A stretch of DNA of 64,000 bases, taken from positions 896,644-960,643 of the forward strand of contig JAFDWQ010000001.1 of assembly GCA_018268395.1 (NCBI GenBank), written 5' to 3'. Positions 43,601 to 50,867 of the stretch are shown here, in pieces (positions within the stretch are counted from its first letter, which is position 1; every line of letters starts with the position of its first letter). A program made the position numbers and the translations under genes. The notes under the pieces are model-generated. The model was given only the letters and a program-made list of their open reading frames with translations, had not been told where the DNA came from and searched no databases. Source of the stretch: Armatimonadota bacterium. GTDB lineage: Bacteria; Armatimonadota; Fimbriimonadia; Fimbriimonadales; Fimbriimonadaceae.

Positions 43601-43966
43601 TTAGGCGGCGAGCAGCTTGCCGACGGCCTCGAGGACGCGGTCCGGCTGGAACGGCTTGACGATGAAGTCCTTGGCACCGGACTGGATCGCTTCCACGACC
43701 ATGCTCTTTTGGCCCATAGCCGTACACATGACGACGGTCGCCCCAGGATCCATCGCTTTGATCTCCTTCAGCGCCTGGATGCCGTCTTTTTCCGGCATGG
43801 TGATGTCCATCGTGACGAGGTCGGGCTTGAGCTCGGAATAGAGCTTGACCGCCTCGTTGCCGTTCTGAGCCTCGCCGCAGACTTCGTAACCGTTCTGCGT
43901 GAGGATGTTTTTCAAAGTCACCCTCATGAAGAGAGCGTCGTCCGTGATCAGGATGCGTTTCGCCAT
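43601..43966 (-). CDS. cheY: chemotaxis response regulator CheY
   Basis: 121-residue single-domain receiver. The acidic pocket is Asp9-Asp10, the phosphorylated residue is Asp54 (LVTMDITMPEKDG), then CTAMGQ with the switch Thr and VKPFQPDRV with the conserved Lys. It carries the signal from a CheA kinase to its target. The kinase gene is not in the window. The start overlaps the end of cheR by 19 bp, a sign of coupled translation. Confidence 0.92.
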   Translation of the reverse strand: MAKRILITDDALFMRVTLKNILTQNGYEVCGEAQNGNEAVKLYSELKPDLVTMDITMPEKDGIQALKEIKAMDPGATVVMCTAMGQKSMVVEAIQSGAKDFIVKPFQPDRVLEAVGKLLAA

Positions 43967-44760
43967 TGTCGTTCACCGTTTTCGGGTCGTTGATAGAAGA
44001 GCGGGATCCGAGATTCGAATCCGATTTCGGAGGCGCTGAATATGCGCTCCGTTCCTCCGACGAACAGCACCCCCCCTGGGCGCAGCGCGTCGAAAAACTT
44101 GCGGTAGAGCATGGACTTCGCGTCTTCTGTGAAGTAGATGACCACGTTCCGGCAAAGGATGAGGTCGAAGTCCTTGTCGAAGGTGTCCGCCAACAGGTTC
44201 TGCTTGCGGAACTCGAGGTGTTTCCGGGCGGCCGGCAGCGACTTCCATCCGCCGCCTTCGGCCACCAGGTACGCGTCGCGGTACTCCTTGGGAACGCTCT
44301 TGACGTCGCTCTCGCTGAACTCGCCACGCTTGGCCTGGGCGAGGGCGGCGTCGTCGATGTCCGTTCCGAGGATCCGGTGCGGGCCTGGGAAGTTGCGGTC
44401 AAGGACCATGCCGAGGGTCGTCGCTTCCGCGCCGTAGCTACAACCTGCCGACCAGCAGCGAAGTCCTTTGCCCGGCCTCAGAAGGCCGGGGATGACTTTC
44501 GTCCGAAGTTCGTCCCACTTTTCCGGATTCCGGAAGAGCTCGGAGACGTTGATCGCCAACTTGTCCATGAACCAGGACAGGTTCTCCTTCGAGCCGACGA
44601 TCCACTTTGCTAGATCGGCCAGGTCGGCGTGGCCCTTCGACTCCGCCATCATCCCGATGCGCCGTTGGAGCTGGTTCGCCTTGTACTGGCTCAAGTCCAG
44701 TCCGGACGCCTTCAACACGGCCCGGTAAAGGTCGTCCCATTCGCGTTCGCTATGAAGCAC
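43948..44760 (-). CDS. cheR: chemotaxis protein methyltransferase CheR
   Basis: 270-residue SAM-dependent methyltransferase adding methyl groups to glutamates of chemoreceptors. The N-terminal helical domain (SGLDLSQYKANQLQRRIGMM) precedes the SAM core (CWSAGCSYGAEATTLGMVL, ILGTDIDDAALAQAKRG, FDLILCRNVVIYFTEDAK, LFVGGTERIF). It has no C-terminal receptor-docking pentapeptide partner or TPR. It overlaps cheB by 11 bp and cheY by 19 bp. Confidence 0.94.
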   Translation of the reverse strand: MLHSEREWDDLYRAVLKASGLDLSQYKANQLQRRIGMMAESKGHADLADLAKWIVGSKENLSWFMDKLAINVSELFRNPEKWDELRTKVIPGLLRPGKGLRCWSAGCSYGAEATTLGMVLDRNFPGPHRILGTDIDDAALAQAKRGEFSESDVKSVPKEYRDAYLVAEGGGWKSLPAARKHLEFRKQNLLADTFDKDFDLILCRNVVIYFTEDAKSMLYRKFFDALRPGGVLFVGGTERIFSASEIGFESRIPLFYQRPENGERQWRNAS

Positions 44761-45784
44761 GGCGCGCCCTCCCGTTCAAACTGGCGACGATGGCCTGCGC
44801 CATCTCGTCGATCGGAAACTCCGCATCGACGGCCCCGATCTCCTTGGCCGCTTTCGGCATCCCGTAGACGACGCAACTCGATTCGCATTCGCCGAGGACG
44901 GTCCCACCTGCTTCGCGAAGGGCCAGGGCGCCGGCTGCCCCGTCCCGGCCCATGCCCGTCAGCACGACCCCGATCGCCTGATCCTTGTACAGCTTGGCGC
45001 CGCTCTTGAAGAGGACGTCGGCGGCCGGTCGGACCCCGTGCTGGGGCGCTTCGTCGGTCAGCTTGACGCGTCCCTCGGACGTGACCGACATGTGTCGGCC
45101 GCCGGGAGCGACGAGCGCGATGCCCGCCTTGACCGTTTCCCCGTCGGACGCTTCGTGCACCGGCATCGCCCCGATCTGTTCCAGTCGTCTCGCGAAGCTG
45201 GCGGTGAATCCGGCGGGCATGTGCTGAACGATCAGGACGGGGGCGGGAAAACCCTTCGGCATTCCGGCGAACAGAGTGGCCAGAGCCTTCGGACCGCCTG
45301 TCGAACTGGCGATGAGGACGGTCTTGTCGGTCTGCCGAACGCTTGTCGGACGCGCGGTGTGCGACGGCCCGCACCGGCCGCCGACCCGGGCGCTCCGGAC
45401 GCCGCGGAGCTTGTCCAGGAGTTCGTCCTTAGAGCGGACGAACTTGAATCCGGCACCGCCGTCAGGCTTCGTCACGAAGTCCACAGCGCCCAGTTCGAGC
45501 GCCTTGATCGTCTGCTCGGCTCCTTGCGTGGTGACGCTGCTCACCATGAGGACCGGCACGGGGCCGACCGCCATGATCTTCGCCAGCGCCGTCAACCCGT
45601 CCATGACCGGCATCTCGACGTCCAAAGTGACGATGTCCGGTTTCAGTTCTTGGACCATCCGGACGCCTTCCTCCCCGTTGGTCGCCACGCCGGCGACTTC
45701 GAAGTCCGAAGCGTCCTTCAGCCAGTCCGAGAGCATGCGCCGGATGAACGGCGAATCGTCGATGATGAGGACCCTTGTTTTCAT
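44750..45784 (-). CDS. cheB: chemotaxis methylesterase CheB
   Basis: 344-residue response regulator-methylesterase reversing CheR methylation. The receiver has Asp9-Asp10 and phospho-acceptor Asp55 (VTLDVEMPVMDG). The C-terminal esterase has the catalytic Ser in IASSTGGPKAL, His in VQHMPAGFTASFARRL and Asp in LTGMGRDGAAG. ATG at 45784 overlaps the HDOD gene stop (ATGA). All catalytic residues are present, so it should be active. Confidence 0.95.
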   Translation of the reverse strand: MKTRVLIIDDSPFIRRMLSDWLKDASDFEVAGVATNGEEGVRMVQELKPDIVTLDVEMPVMDGLTALAKIMAVGPVPVLMVSSVTTQGAEQTIKALELGAVDFVTKPDGGAGFKFVRSKDELLDKLRGVRSARVGGRCGPSHTARPTSVRQTDKTVLIASSTGGPKALATLFAGMPKGFPAPVLIVQHMPAGFTASFARRLEQIGAMPVHEASDGETVKAGIALVAPGGRHMSVTSEGRVKLTDEAPQHGVRPAADVLFKSGAKLYKDQAIGVVLTGMGRDGAAGALALREAGGTVLGECESSCVVYGMPKAAKEIGAVDAEFPIDEMAQAIVASLNGRARRAS

Positions 45785-46647
45785 GCTGCCGCCAACTCCT
45801 CGAACATCCGCTCGTAATCCTCGTACCCGGTCACGAACGCGTCCGTGATGGCATCGAGATCGTCTTCCTGGATCCCGAGCCGTCGGAAACTCTCCTCACA
45901 CACCTTGTAGTGGAGGCCGTCTCCACCGAGACCGAACCCCATCGACATCGTGAGGTAGATGCCGAGGTGGACGCAGTCGACGATCGGCGACGGCGGATCG
46001 CAACTGTCCGGGTCGTGGTGCCACCGGACGGCTTGAACGATCTCGTCCGGCAGGTTCCAGTTCAAAGCGAGGTGCTCGCCCACTTGACAGTGGTCGTAAC
46101 CGAGGATCTTGCGCTCCGCCTCGTCGAAGGGCACCTGCGCCTTCTCGGCATAGTCCACGACCAGCGCCGTCCGGTTTTCCAGCCACACGCTGAGCGCGAC
46201 CTTTCCAATGTCGTGGAGCAGGCCGGCCGTGAACGCCTGATCCTCGTTGCAGAGCCCGCTCTTCTTGGCCAGGAGCTGGGCACCGAGGGCGGTCCCGAAC
46301 GAATGCGACCACAGTTCGCGCGGGCCGAGACAGTAACCGTCCAGCTTCCGCGACATCCACGGGTACGTGGCCGCGACCATGCAAAGGTTGCGGACGCACC
46401 GCATCCCGAGCACCACGACCGACTCTTGGAGGTTGGTCACCTTGCGCGTCAATCCGTAATAGGCGCTGTTGGCCAATCGGAGGACGCGGGCGCTGAGCGC
46501 CTGGTCCTGCGCCAGGATCTTCGCGATGCCTGAGGCGTTGCTCGTGCTCGACTCCGCCTCACGCATGACTTTCAGCGCGGCCGCGGGCAAGCTCGGCAAG
46601 TCCGGTGTCCGCTTGACAATGTCTTCGATCGTGATGTTCTCGGCCAT
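45781..46647 (-). CDS. HDOD-domain signalling protein
   Basis: 288 residues dominated by an HDOD domain, the HD-related non-enzymatic output domain: LPSLPAAALKVMREAE, KILAQDQALSARVLRLANSAYYG, then LWSHSFGTALGAQLLAKKSG and FTAGLLHDIGKVAL. The GLLHDIGK keeps the His-Asp pair. GGAGGT lies 8 bases before ATG at 46647, inside the cheD stop (TGATG). HDOD proteins regulate chemotaxis, biofilm and c-di-GMP signalling in other bacteria; its place between cheD and cheB suggests it reads or tunes this pathway. Confidence 0.88.
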   Translation of the reverse strand: MAENITIEDIVKRTPDLPSLPAAALKVMREAESSTSNASGIAKILAQDQALSARVLRLANSAYYGLTRKVTNLQESVVVLGMRCVRNLCMVAATYPWMSRKLDGYCLGPRELWSHSFGTALGAQLLAKKSGLCNEDQAFTAGLLHDIGKVALSVWLENRTALVVDYAEKAQVPFDEAERKILGYDHCQVGEHLALNWNLPDEIVQAVRWHHDPDSCDPPSPIVDCVHLGIYLTMSMGFGLGGDGLHYKVCEESFRRLGIQEDDLDAITDAFVTGYEDYERMFEELAAA

Positions 46648-47174
46648 CAGGCCACCTCCCGTAAGCTTCGTTCGCGCAGATTGCACACGAGCTTCTCACC
46701 CGTGTTGACGGTGCGGACCTTCACGTTCCCGGTCGAGAGTTCGACGGTCACCGTGCGGCCGTTCGCCCCGCCGACGTCCGTAAAGATCGGCCGGATCCCA
46801 AGGGCCCTGACGGCGGCTTCCACGGCCTCGATGTTCCGCGCCCCCACGTCGAGCCTTCCCGCCCCTTGATCGCCAAACTTGAAGACTTGCGCCCCGCCCG
46901 CATAGGCGACGACGAGCCGCGATTTGGGCGCGCCCGCGGATTCGAGCAACCGGAGCATCTCGGGCAAACCGGTGTCTGCGAACTTCCCAGGCTTGTCCAC
47001 AGGTTTGTCCTTGAACGACGCGGGCAGCATCAAGTGGATCATCCCTGCGACCTCGCTGACCGGATCGAACGCGACGAGCCCGATGCAGCTTCCCAACCCG
47101 AGACAGCTCAGGACTCCTGGGGACTTGACGACGTGGATCTCCGCCATGCCGACGACGACGGTCGAGGACGCCAC
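46647..47174 (-). CDS. cheD: chemoreceptor glutamine deamidase CheD
   Basis: 175-residue deamidase that converts receptor glutamines to glutamates and binds CheC. The catalytic Cys30 is in CLGLGSCIGLV and His47 in AGMIHLMLP; the third residue, a Thr, is expected in the loop that follows. The C-terminal half has the IEAVEAAVRALGI and IFTDVGGANGRTV blocks. It begins 2 bases after cheC and overlaps the HDOD start by one base. Confidence 0.94.
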   Translation of the reverse strand: MASSTVVVGMAEIHVVKSPGVLSCLGLGSCIGLVAFDPVSEVAGMIHLMLPASFKDKPVDKPGKFADTGLPEMLRLLESAGAPKSRLVVAYAGGAQVFKFGDQGAGRLDVGARNIEAVEAAVRALGIRPIFTDVGGANGRTVTVELSTGNVKVRTVNTGEKLVCNLRERSLREVA

Positions 47175-47176
47175 GT

Positions 47177-47809
47177 TCAGGCCGCCTCCTCGACGCCGAG
47201 GCGCCCGAAGATCGCTTGGAGTCCGCCGACCGACGGGATGCAGAGGAAGAAGCCTTGGATGTCCCTGGAGCCGTCGACGAAGATCTCCGTCTCGATCGCT
47301 AGGGCGACGGACTCGGACATTTCAGCTTCGGCGACCAAGGTGCTGACGACGGTCGAACCCAAGTCGGCCGAGACAAGAGGCGGCGTCGCGTGCATCGCCA
47401 GGCCCGTCATGTCCGAAATCGCGTTCAGAAAACTGGAATTGATGATGTTGCCGACTTCGAGCGCGGCCGAAGCGCAGAGCTCGTCGATCTCCGCGGGGCT
47501 CTCCGGCGCCGTACCGATCAGCGTCCGGATCAGTTCCTGGGCGCTCGCCCACGGGAACAGGAAGGCAAGATGGCCCTCCACGTCACCGTCGAAGGGCATG
47601 TAGATGCCAAGGACGACGCCGTCTTCACCTCCAAGGACCAGGCCGGCCAGTCCGACGTCGACGGTGTCGACATGAGGCACGGCCATGTTGAAACTGCGGC
47701 CGGTCATGTCGGACAAGGCCGTCGTGGCCCGTCCGAGACCGATGTTCGCCAGTTCTTTGACGACCGACGAGGCCATCGGACCGAGGTTTCCAACACTGAA
47801 GACACCCAT
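47177..47809 (-). CDS. cheC: CheY-phosphate phosphatase CheC
   Basis: 210-residue CheC with both phosphatase signatures: VVKELANIGLGRATTALS and LCASAALEVGNIINSSFLN (each with E..N). The beta segments are DTVDVGLAGLVLGGEDGVVLGIYMPF and FLCIPSVGGLQAIF. CheC is activated by CheD, encoded just downstream. ATG at 47809 is chosen because the N-terminal helix begins at residue 8. It is the first gene of the operon; the promoter is not identifiable in the 326-base gap upstream. Confidence 0.92.
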   Translation of the reverse strand: MGVFSVGNLGPMASSVVKELANIGLGRATTALSDMTGRSFNMAVPHVDTVDVGLAGLVLGGEDGVVLGIYMPFDGDVEGHLAFLFPWASAQELIRTLIGTAPESPAEIDELCASAALEVGNIINSSFLNAISDMTGLAMHATPPLVSADLGSTVVSTLVAEAEMSESVALAIETEIFVDGSRDIQGFFLCIPSVGGLQAIFGRLGVEEAA

Positions 47810-48135
47810 AACTACCGCCCGAGCCTGAAGCCCCGCCGACGGACGGCGGTCCCTCCAGGACACCCATGAGTGCATTCCATAAGCCTACGATCTGGGGTGC
47901 AAGTAGATTCACCGGTCAAATATGTGGAGGAAATGTGGAGAAAAAGGGGCGTTCCTCTTTACATCTTTTCAACACTTGTGGTTCAATACCTGGTAGAAGT
48001 ACAAGGTGCGACAGCCGCCGGTTCGGGGGTAGGACGTACCTCAAAAAGCTTCAAAGCGTTCGGGGTGTGACGTTGCTCCTCTCCAGTCATGCCCCGTTTT
48101 TTGTTCTCCGGACGCCTACGGTAACATCCCTGTCG
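47810..48135. other. AT-richer intergenic region between divergent operons
   Basis: It holds the 5' regions of the chemosensory operon (minus) and the BCCP-like operon (plus). TAACAT at 48122-48127 fits the plus side. Around 47920-47990 the sequence is AT-rich for this genome and has two tandem TGTGGAG sites, one (47934-47942) matching the DnaA box TTATCCACA at 8 of 9 on the minus strand. No convincing gene is seen in it. Confidence 0.5.
48122..48135 (+). promoter_or_regulatory. -10 hexamer that fixes the start of the BCCP-like gene
   Basis: TAACAT at 48122-48127, 8 bases, then ATG at 48136. A longer in-frame start at 47866 would run through the regulatory region. Confidence 0.5.
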
Positions 48136-48543
48136 ATGGCGGGTTTGGACCGAGACACCTTGACCGACGTCCTTCGGGTCGCCCGAGACCACGGATACCG
48201 GTACGTCCGCATCAAATCCGGACGACACTCCTTCGAGGCGGACCTTCCTGAGCCGGACACGCAGGAGCCGGATGAAGCGCCGAACGTCGTACTCGAGACT
48301 CCGTCGTCCGTCGAAAGCGAACGGATGTTGACGGCTCCGGTGGTCGGGTATTACCGTCAGCCTGACCCGCCGCTGACGGTGGGCGCAAAGATCAAGACAG
48401 GTCAAGTCGTCGGCGAAGTCCTGGCTCTAGGGATCGCGAACGACGTCGTGTCCGACGTCGAGGGCGAGGTCACCGAAGTCCTTGTCGAAGACGGCGCGGC
48501 CCTAGAGTACGGTCAAGCGCTCGCGAAGGTGAAGTCACCATGA
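48136..48543 (+). CDS. BCCP-like protein lacking the biotinylated lysine
   Basis: 135 residues matching the biotin carboxyl carrier subunit of acetyl-CoA carboxylase. The domain runs from LTAPVVGYYRQPD (residues 60-72) to the C-terminal VLVEDGAALEYGQALAKV. In AccB proteins the hairpin reads EAMKM, the Lys being biotinylated; here the gapless equivalent is LALGI, with Gly99 (codon at 48430-48432) in place of Lys. The protein cannot carry biotin. It might be a regulatory or structural mimic, as plant BADC proteins are. It overlaps the pilin-like gene (ATGA); accC follows. Confidence 0.82.
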   Translation: MAGLDRDTLTDVLRVARDHGYRYVRIKSGRHSFEADLPEPDTQEPDEAPNVVLETPSSVESERMLTAPVVGYYRQPDPPLTVGAKIKTGQVVGEVLALGIANDVVSDVEGEVTEVLVEDGAALEYGQALAKVKSP

Positions 48544-48914
48544 AGACCAAAGGCCAGTCGCTCGTCGGCATCATCGTCGGCATCGGCATCGTCATTTTGC
48601 TGGCCGTCGCGTTCACGGTCGGATCGGGCGCGTTCGGAGGAAAAGTCGAAGCCCGTCCCGACGGTAAGGGGAACACCGTCGTCGGGAGGTCGATGTACCG
48701 GGCCAAGGACGAAGCTTGCCGGTCCAACCTGTCGCAGCTCCGCCAGTCCATTCAGATCAATACCGACCCCGTGGAGAACGTCCCGCCCGCACAGCTATCG
48801 GACACGAAGCTCGGCGCCGATTTCATGAAGTGCCCTGTCGGCGGCGAAGGCTACGTGTACGATCCGAAGACGGGTACCGTGTCCTGCCCGCACCCGGGGC
48901 ACGAAAAGTACTGA
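48540..48914 (+). CDS. small pilin-like membrane protein
   Basis: 124 residues with one N-terminal helix (QSLVGIIVGIGIVILLAVAF) preceded by MKTKG, resembling a short prepilin leader ending in Gly, though the position-5 Glu of pilins is Gly. The soluble part includes CRSNLSQLRQSIQI and ends CPVGGEGYVYDPKTGTVSCP, a C-terminal layout common in minor pseudopilins. The gene overlaps the BCCP-like stop by 4 bases and the accC start by 1 base, so it is firmly inside the fatty-acid operon. The role is unknown. Confidence 0.7.
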   Translation: MKTKGQSLVGIIVGIGIVILLAVAFTVGSGAFGGKVEARPDGKGNTVVGRSMYRAKDEACRSNLSQLRQSIQINTDPVENVPPAQLSDTKLGADFMKCPVGGEGYVYDPKTGTVSCPHPGHEKY

Positions 48915-50278
48915 TGTTCCAACGCGTCCTCATCGCCAACCGCGGCGAAATCGCCTGCCGCGTGATCCGAGCCTGTCGACAGCTCGGTATCGAGTCCGTC
49001 GCCGTCTACTCCAGGGCCGACAAGGACAGCCGTCACGTGCAGATGGCCGACCGCTCCTTCTGCATCGGTGAGGCGACGAACCAGGACAGTTACCTGAACG
49101 TCGGCAACGTCCTGACCGCCGTCGAGATCACGGGCGCCCAGGCCGTCCACCCTGGATTCGGATATTTCAGCGAGAACGCACGGTTCGCCGACGAGGTCGG
49201 CCGTATGGGCGTCAAGTTCATCGGCCCGTCGGTCTCGGCGATCGAAGCCATGGGCGACAAGGCGAAGGCCAAACACGCGGCCGTGGCGTCGGACTGCCCG
49301 GTCGTGCCCGGCAGCGAGGGCCCGGTCCCGACCGAGACCGAGGCCCTGAAGATCGCTGAGGGCATCGGTTACCCCGTCCTTCTGAAGGCCGTCGCAGGCG
49401 GCGGTGGCCGAGGGATCCGGCGCGTCGACAATCCCGACGAACTCCAGTCCCTCTGGAAGCTCTGTCAGTCCGAAGCCCAGGCCAGCTTCGGCAACGACGA
49501 AATGCTCGTGGAGAAGTTCGTCGTCGATCCGCGGCACGTCGAGATCCAGATCCTCGGCGACGAGCACGGCGACGTGGTCTACCTGGGCGAGCGCGAGTGC
49601 TCCGTCCAAAACCTCCGTCATCAGAAGATCGTCGAGGAAGCTCCGTGCGCCGTCTTGGACGAGGCCACGCGCCGGCAAATGGGCGAGGCGGCCGTCCGGG
49701 TCGCGAAGTCGGTCGGATACTCCAACGCGGGGACGGTCGAGTTCCTGCTCGACCCGCAAGGACGGTTCTACTTCTTGGAGATGAACACTCGGATCCAGGT
49801 CGAACACCCGGTGACAGAGATCGTGACGGGCCTCGACCTCGTGCATCTCCAGCTCAAGATCGCGGCCGGCGAACGGCTCCCCTTCGGTCAAGACGACGTC
49901 CGGCTCAAAGGCCACGCCATCGAAGCCCGGATCACGGCGCAAGACCCGGACAATGCGTTCGCCCCGAGCACGGGCAAGATCACGAAGTGGAACCCGCCGG
50001 GCTTCGGCAATGTCCGGCTGGACACCCACGTCTACGCCGGATTTACGGTCTCTCCGTTCTACGATCCGATGATCGCGAAGCTGATCGTCTGGGGTCAAGA
50101 CCGTGACGAAGCCGTCCGCAACCTCCGGTCGGCCCTTCGCGAGTTCGACGTCGAAGGGATCAAGACCAACATCCCGTTCCTGCAACGGCTCTGCAACCAC
50201 CCCGACTATCGGTCCGGGCAGGTCGACACCGGGTTCGTCCCGAGGTTCCTGTCGGAAAGCACGGTCGGCGATGCGTGA
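48914..50278 (+). CDS. accC: acetyl-CoA carboxylase biotin carboxylase subunit
   Basis: 454-residue ATP-grasp enzyme that carboxylates biotin on BCCP in the first step of fatty acid synthesis. Landmarks are VLIANRGEIACRVIRACR, VHPGFGYFSEN, PVLLKAVAGGGGRGIRRV (ATP loop), GERECSVQNLRHQKIVEEAP, FYFLEMNTRIQVEHPVTE and GHAIEARI. Length is typical. A true biotinylated AccB must be encoded elsewhere, because the only BCCP-like gene here lacks the Lys. It starts in the stop of the pilin-like gene (TGATG) and overlaps nusB by 8 bp. Confidence 0.96.
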   Translation: MFQRVLIANRGEIACRVIRACRQLGIESVAVYSRADKDSRHVQMADRSFCIGEATNQDSYLNVGNVLTAVEITGAQAVHPGFGYFSENARFADEVGRMGVKFIGPSVSAIEAMGDKAKAKHAAVASDCPVVPGSEGPVPTETEALKIAEGIGYPVLLKAVAGGGGRGIRRVDNPDELQSLWKLCQSEAQASFGNDEMLVEKFVVDPRHVEIQILGDEHGDVVYLGERECSVQNLRHQKIVEEAPCAVLDEATRRQMGEAAVRVAKSVGYSNAGTVEFLLDPQGRFYFLEMNTRIQVEHPVTEIVTGLDLVHLQLKIAAGERLPFGQDDVRLKGHAIEARITAQDPDNAFAPSTGKITKWNPPGFGNVRLDTHVYAGFTVSPFYDPMIAKLIVWGQDRDEAVRNLRSALREFDVEGIKTNIPFLQRLCNHPDYRSGQVDTGFVPRFLSESTVGDA

Positions 50279-50855
50279 GGCCAAGCGCCCGAACGCGTCG
50301 CCTGCGGCCGCTCGCGACGCCGCCTTTCGAGCGGTCTACGCCATGAGGGTCGGAAACGCGCCGATCGAGGACGCCCTCTCCGAAGAAACGCTCGGCGAGA
50401 CGTTCGCACCGGAACTACGGGCCTACGTCGGCCGGCTCGTCTCAGCCGCCCAAGTCGGGGGCGACTCCGAGGGCCGTCTGGTCCCTCACCTCGCCGGACA
50501 GTGGGAGATCGACCGCCTAGCCTTGACCGACCGGATCCTTCTCGCGATGGCGAGCCACGAGCTTTGGAGCGAACCCCAGATCCCTCCGAAAGTCACGATC
50601 AGTGAATATGTCAAGTTAGCAGACTTATACGGAACGGCTGACAGCCGACGATTCTTGAACGGCGTTCTCGGATCGTTGGTGCTCGCCAGCCCGAAAGCAC
50701 AGTGGACGCCTCCCGCCGAGATGGACCCCGTGCCTGTAGCGGATCGAACGGAGACCGAAGCGGGGACTCCCGAGGTGCCCGAGCCTGAAGAGGAGAATCG
50801 GGAAGGGTCGGAAGAGCGGAGCACATCCCGCTGGATCCTGAAGTCCGACGGCTAG
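50271..50855 (+). CDS. nusB: transcription antitermination factor NusB, with acidic tail
   Basis: 194-residue RNA-binding protein used in rRNA antitermination. The NusB helical domain spans residues about 10-145 (AARDAAFRAVYAMRVGN, WEIDRLALTDRILLAMASHEL, PKVTISEYVKLADLYGTADSRRFLNGVLGSL). An acidic Glu/Pro-rich tail of about 40 residues, not usual for NusB, ends SRWILKSDG. ATG at 50271 is inside the accC 3' end. The stop codon TAG is the first half of the hexamer proposed for rarA. Confidence 0.9.
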   Translation: MREAKRPNASPAAARDAAFRAVYAMRVGNAPIEDALSEETLGETFAPELRAYVGRLVSAAQVGGDSEGRLVPHLAGQWEIDRLALTDRILLAMASHELWSEPQIPPKVTISEYVKLADLYGTADSRRFLNGVLGSLVLASPKAQWTPPAEMDPVPVADRTETEAGTPEVPEPEEENREGSEERSTSRWILKSDG

Positions 50856-50867
50856 AATCCGGACACG
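50853..50867 (+). promoter_or_regulatory. possible -10 hexamer for rarA
   Basis: TAGAAT at 50853-50858, 9 bases, then GTG at 50868. Its first three bases are the nusB stop codon. Confidence 0.4.
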
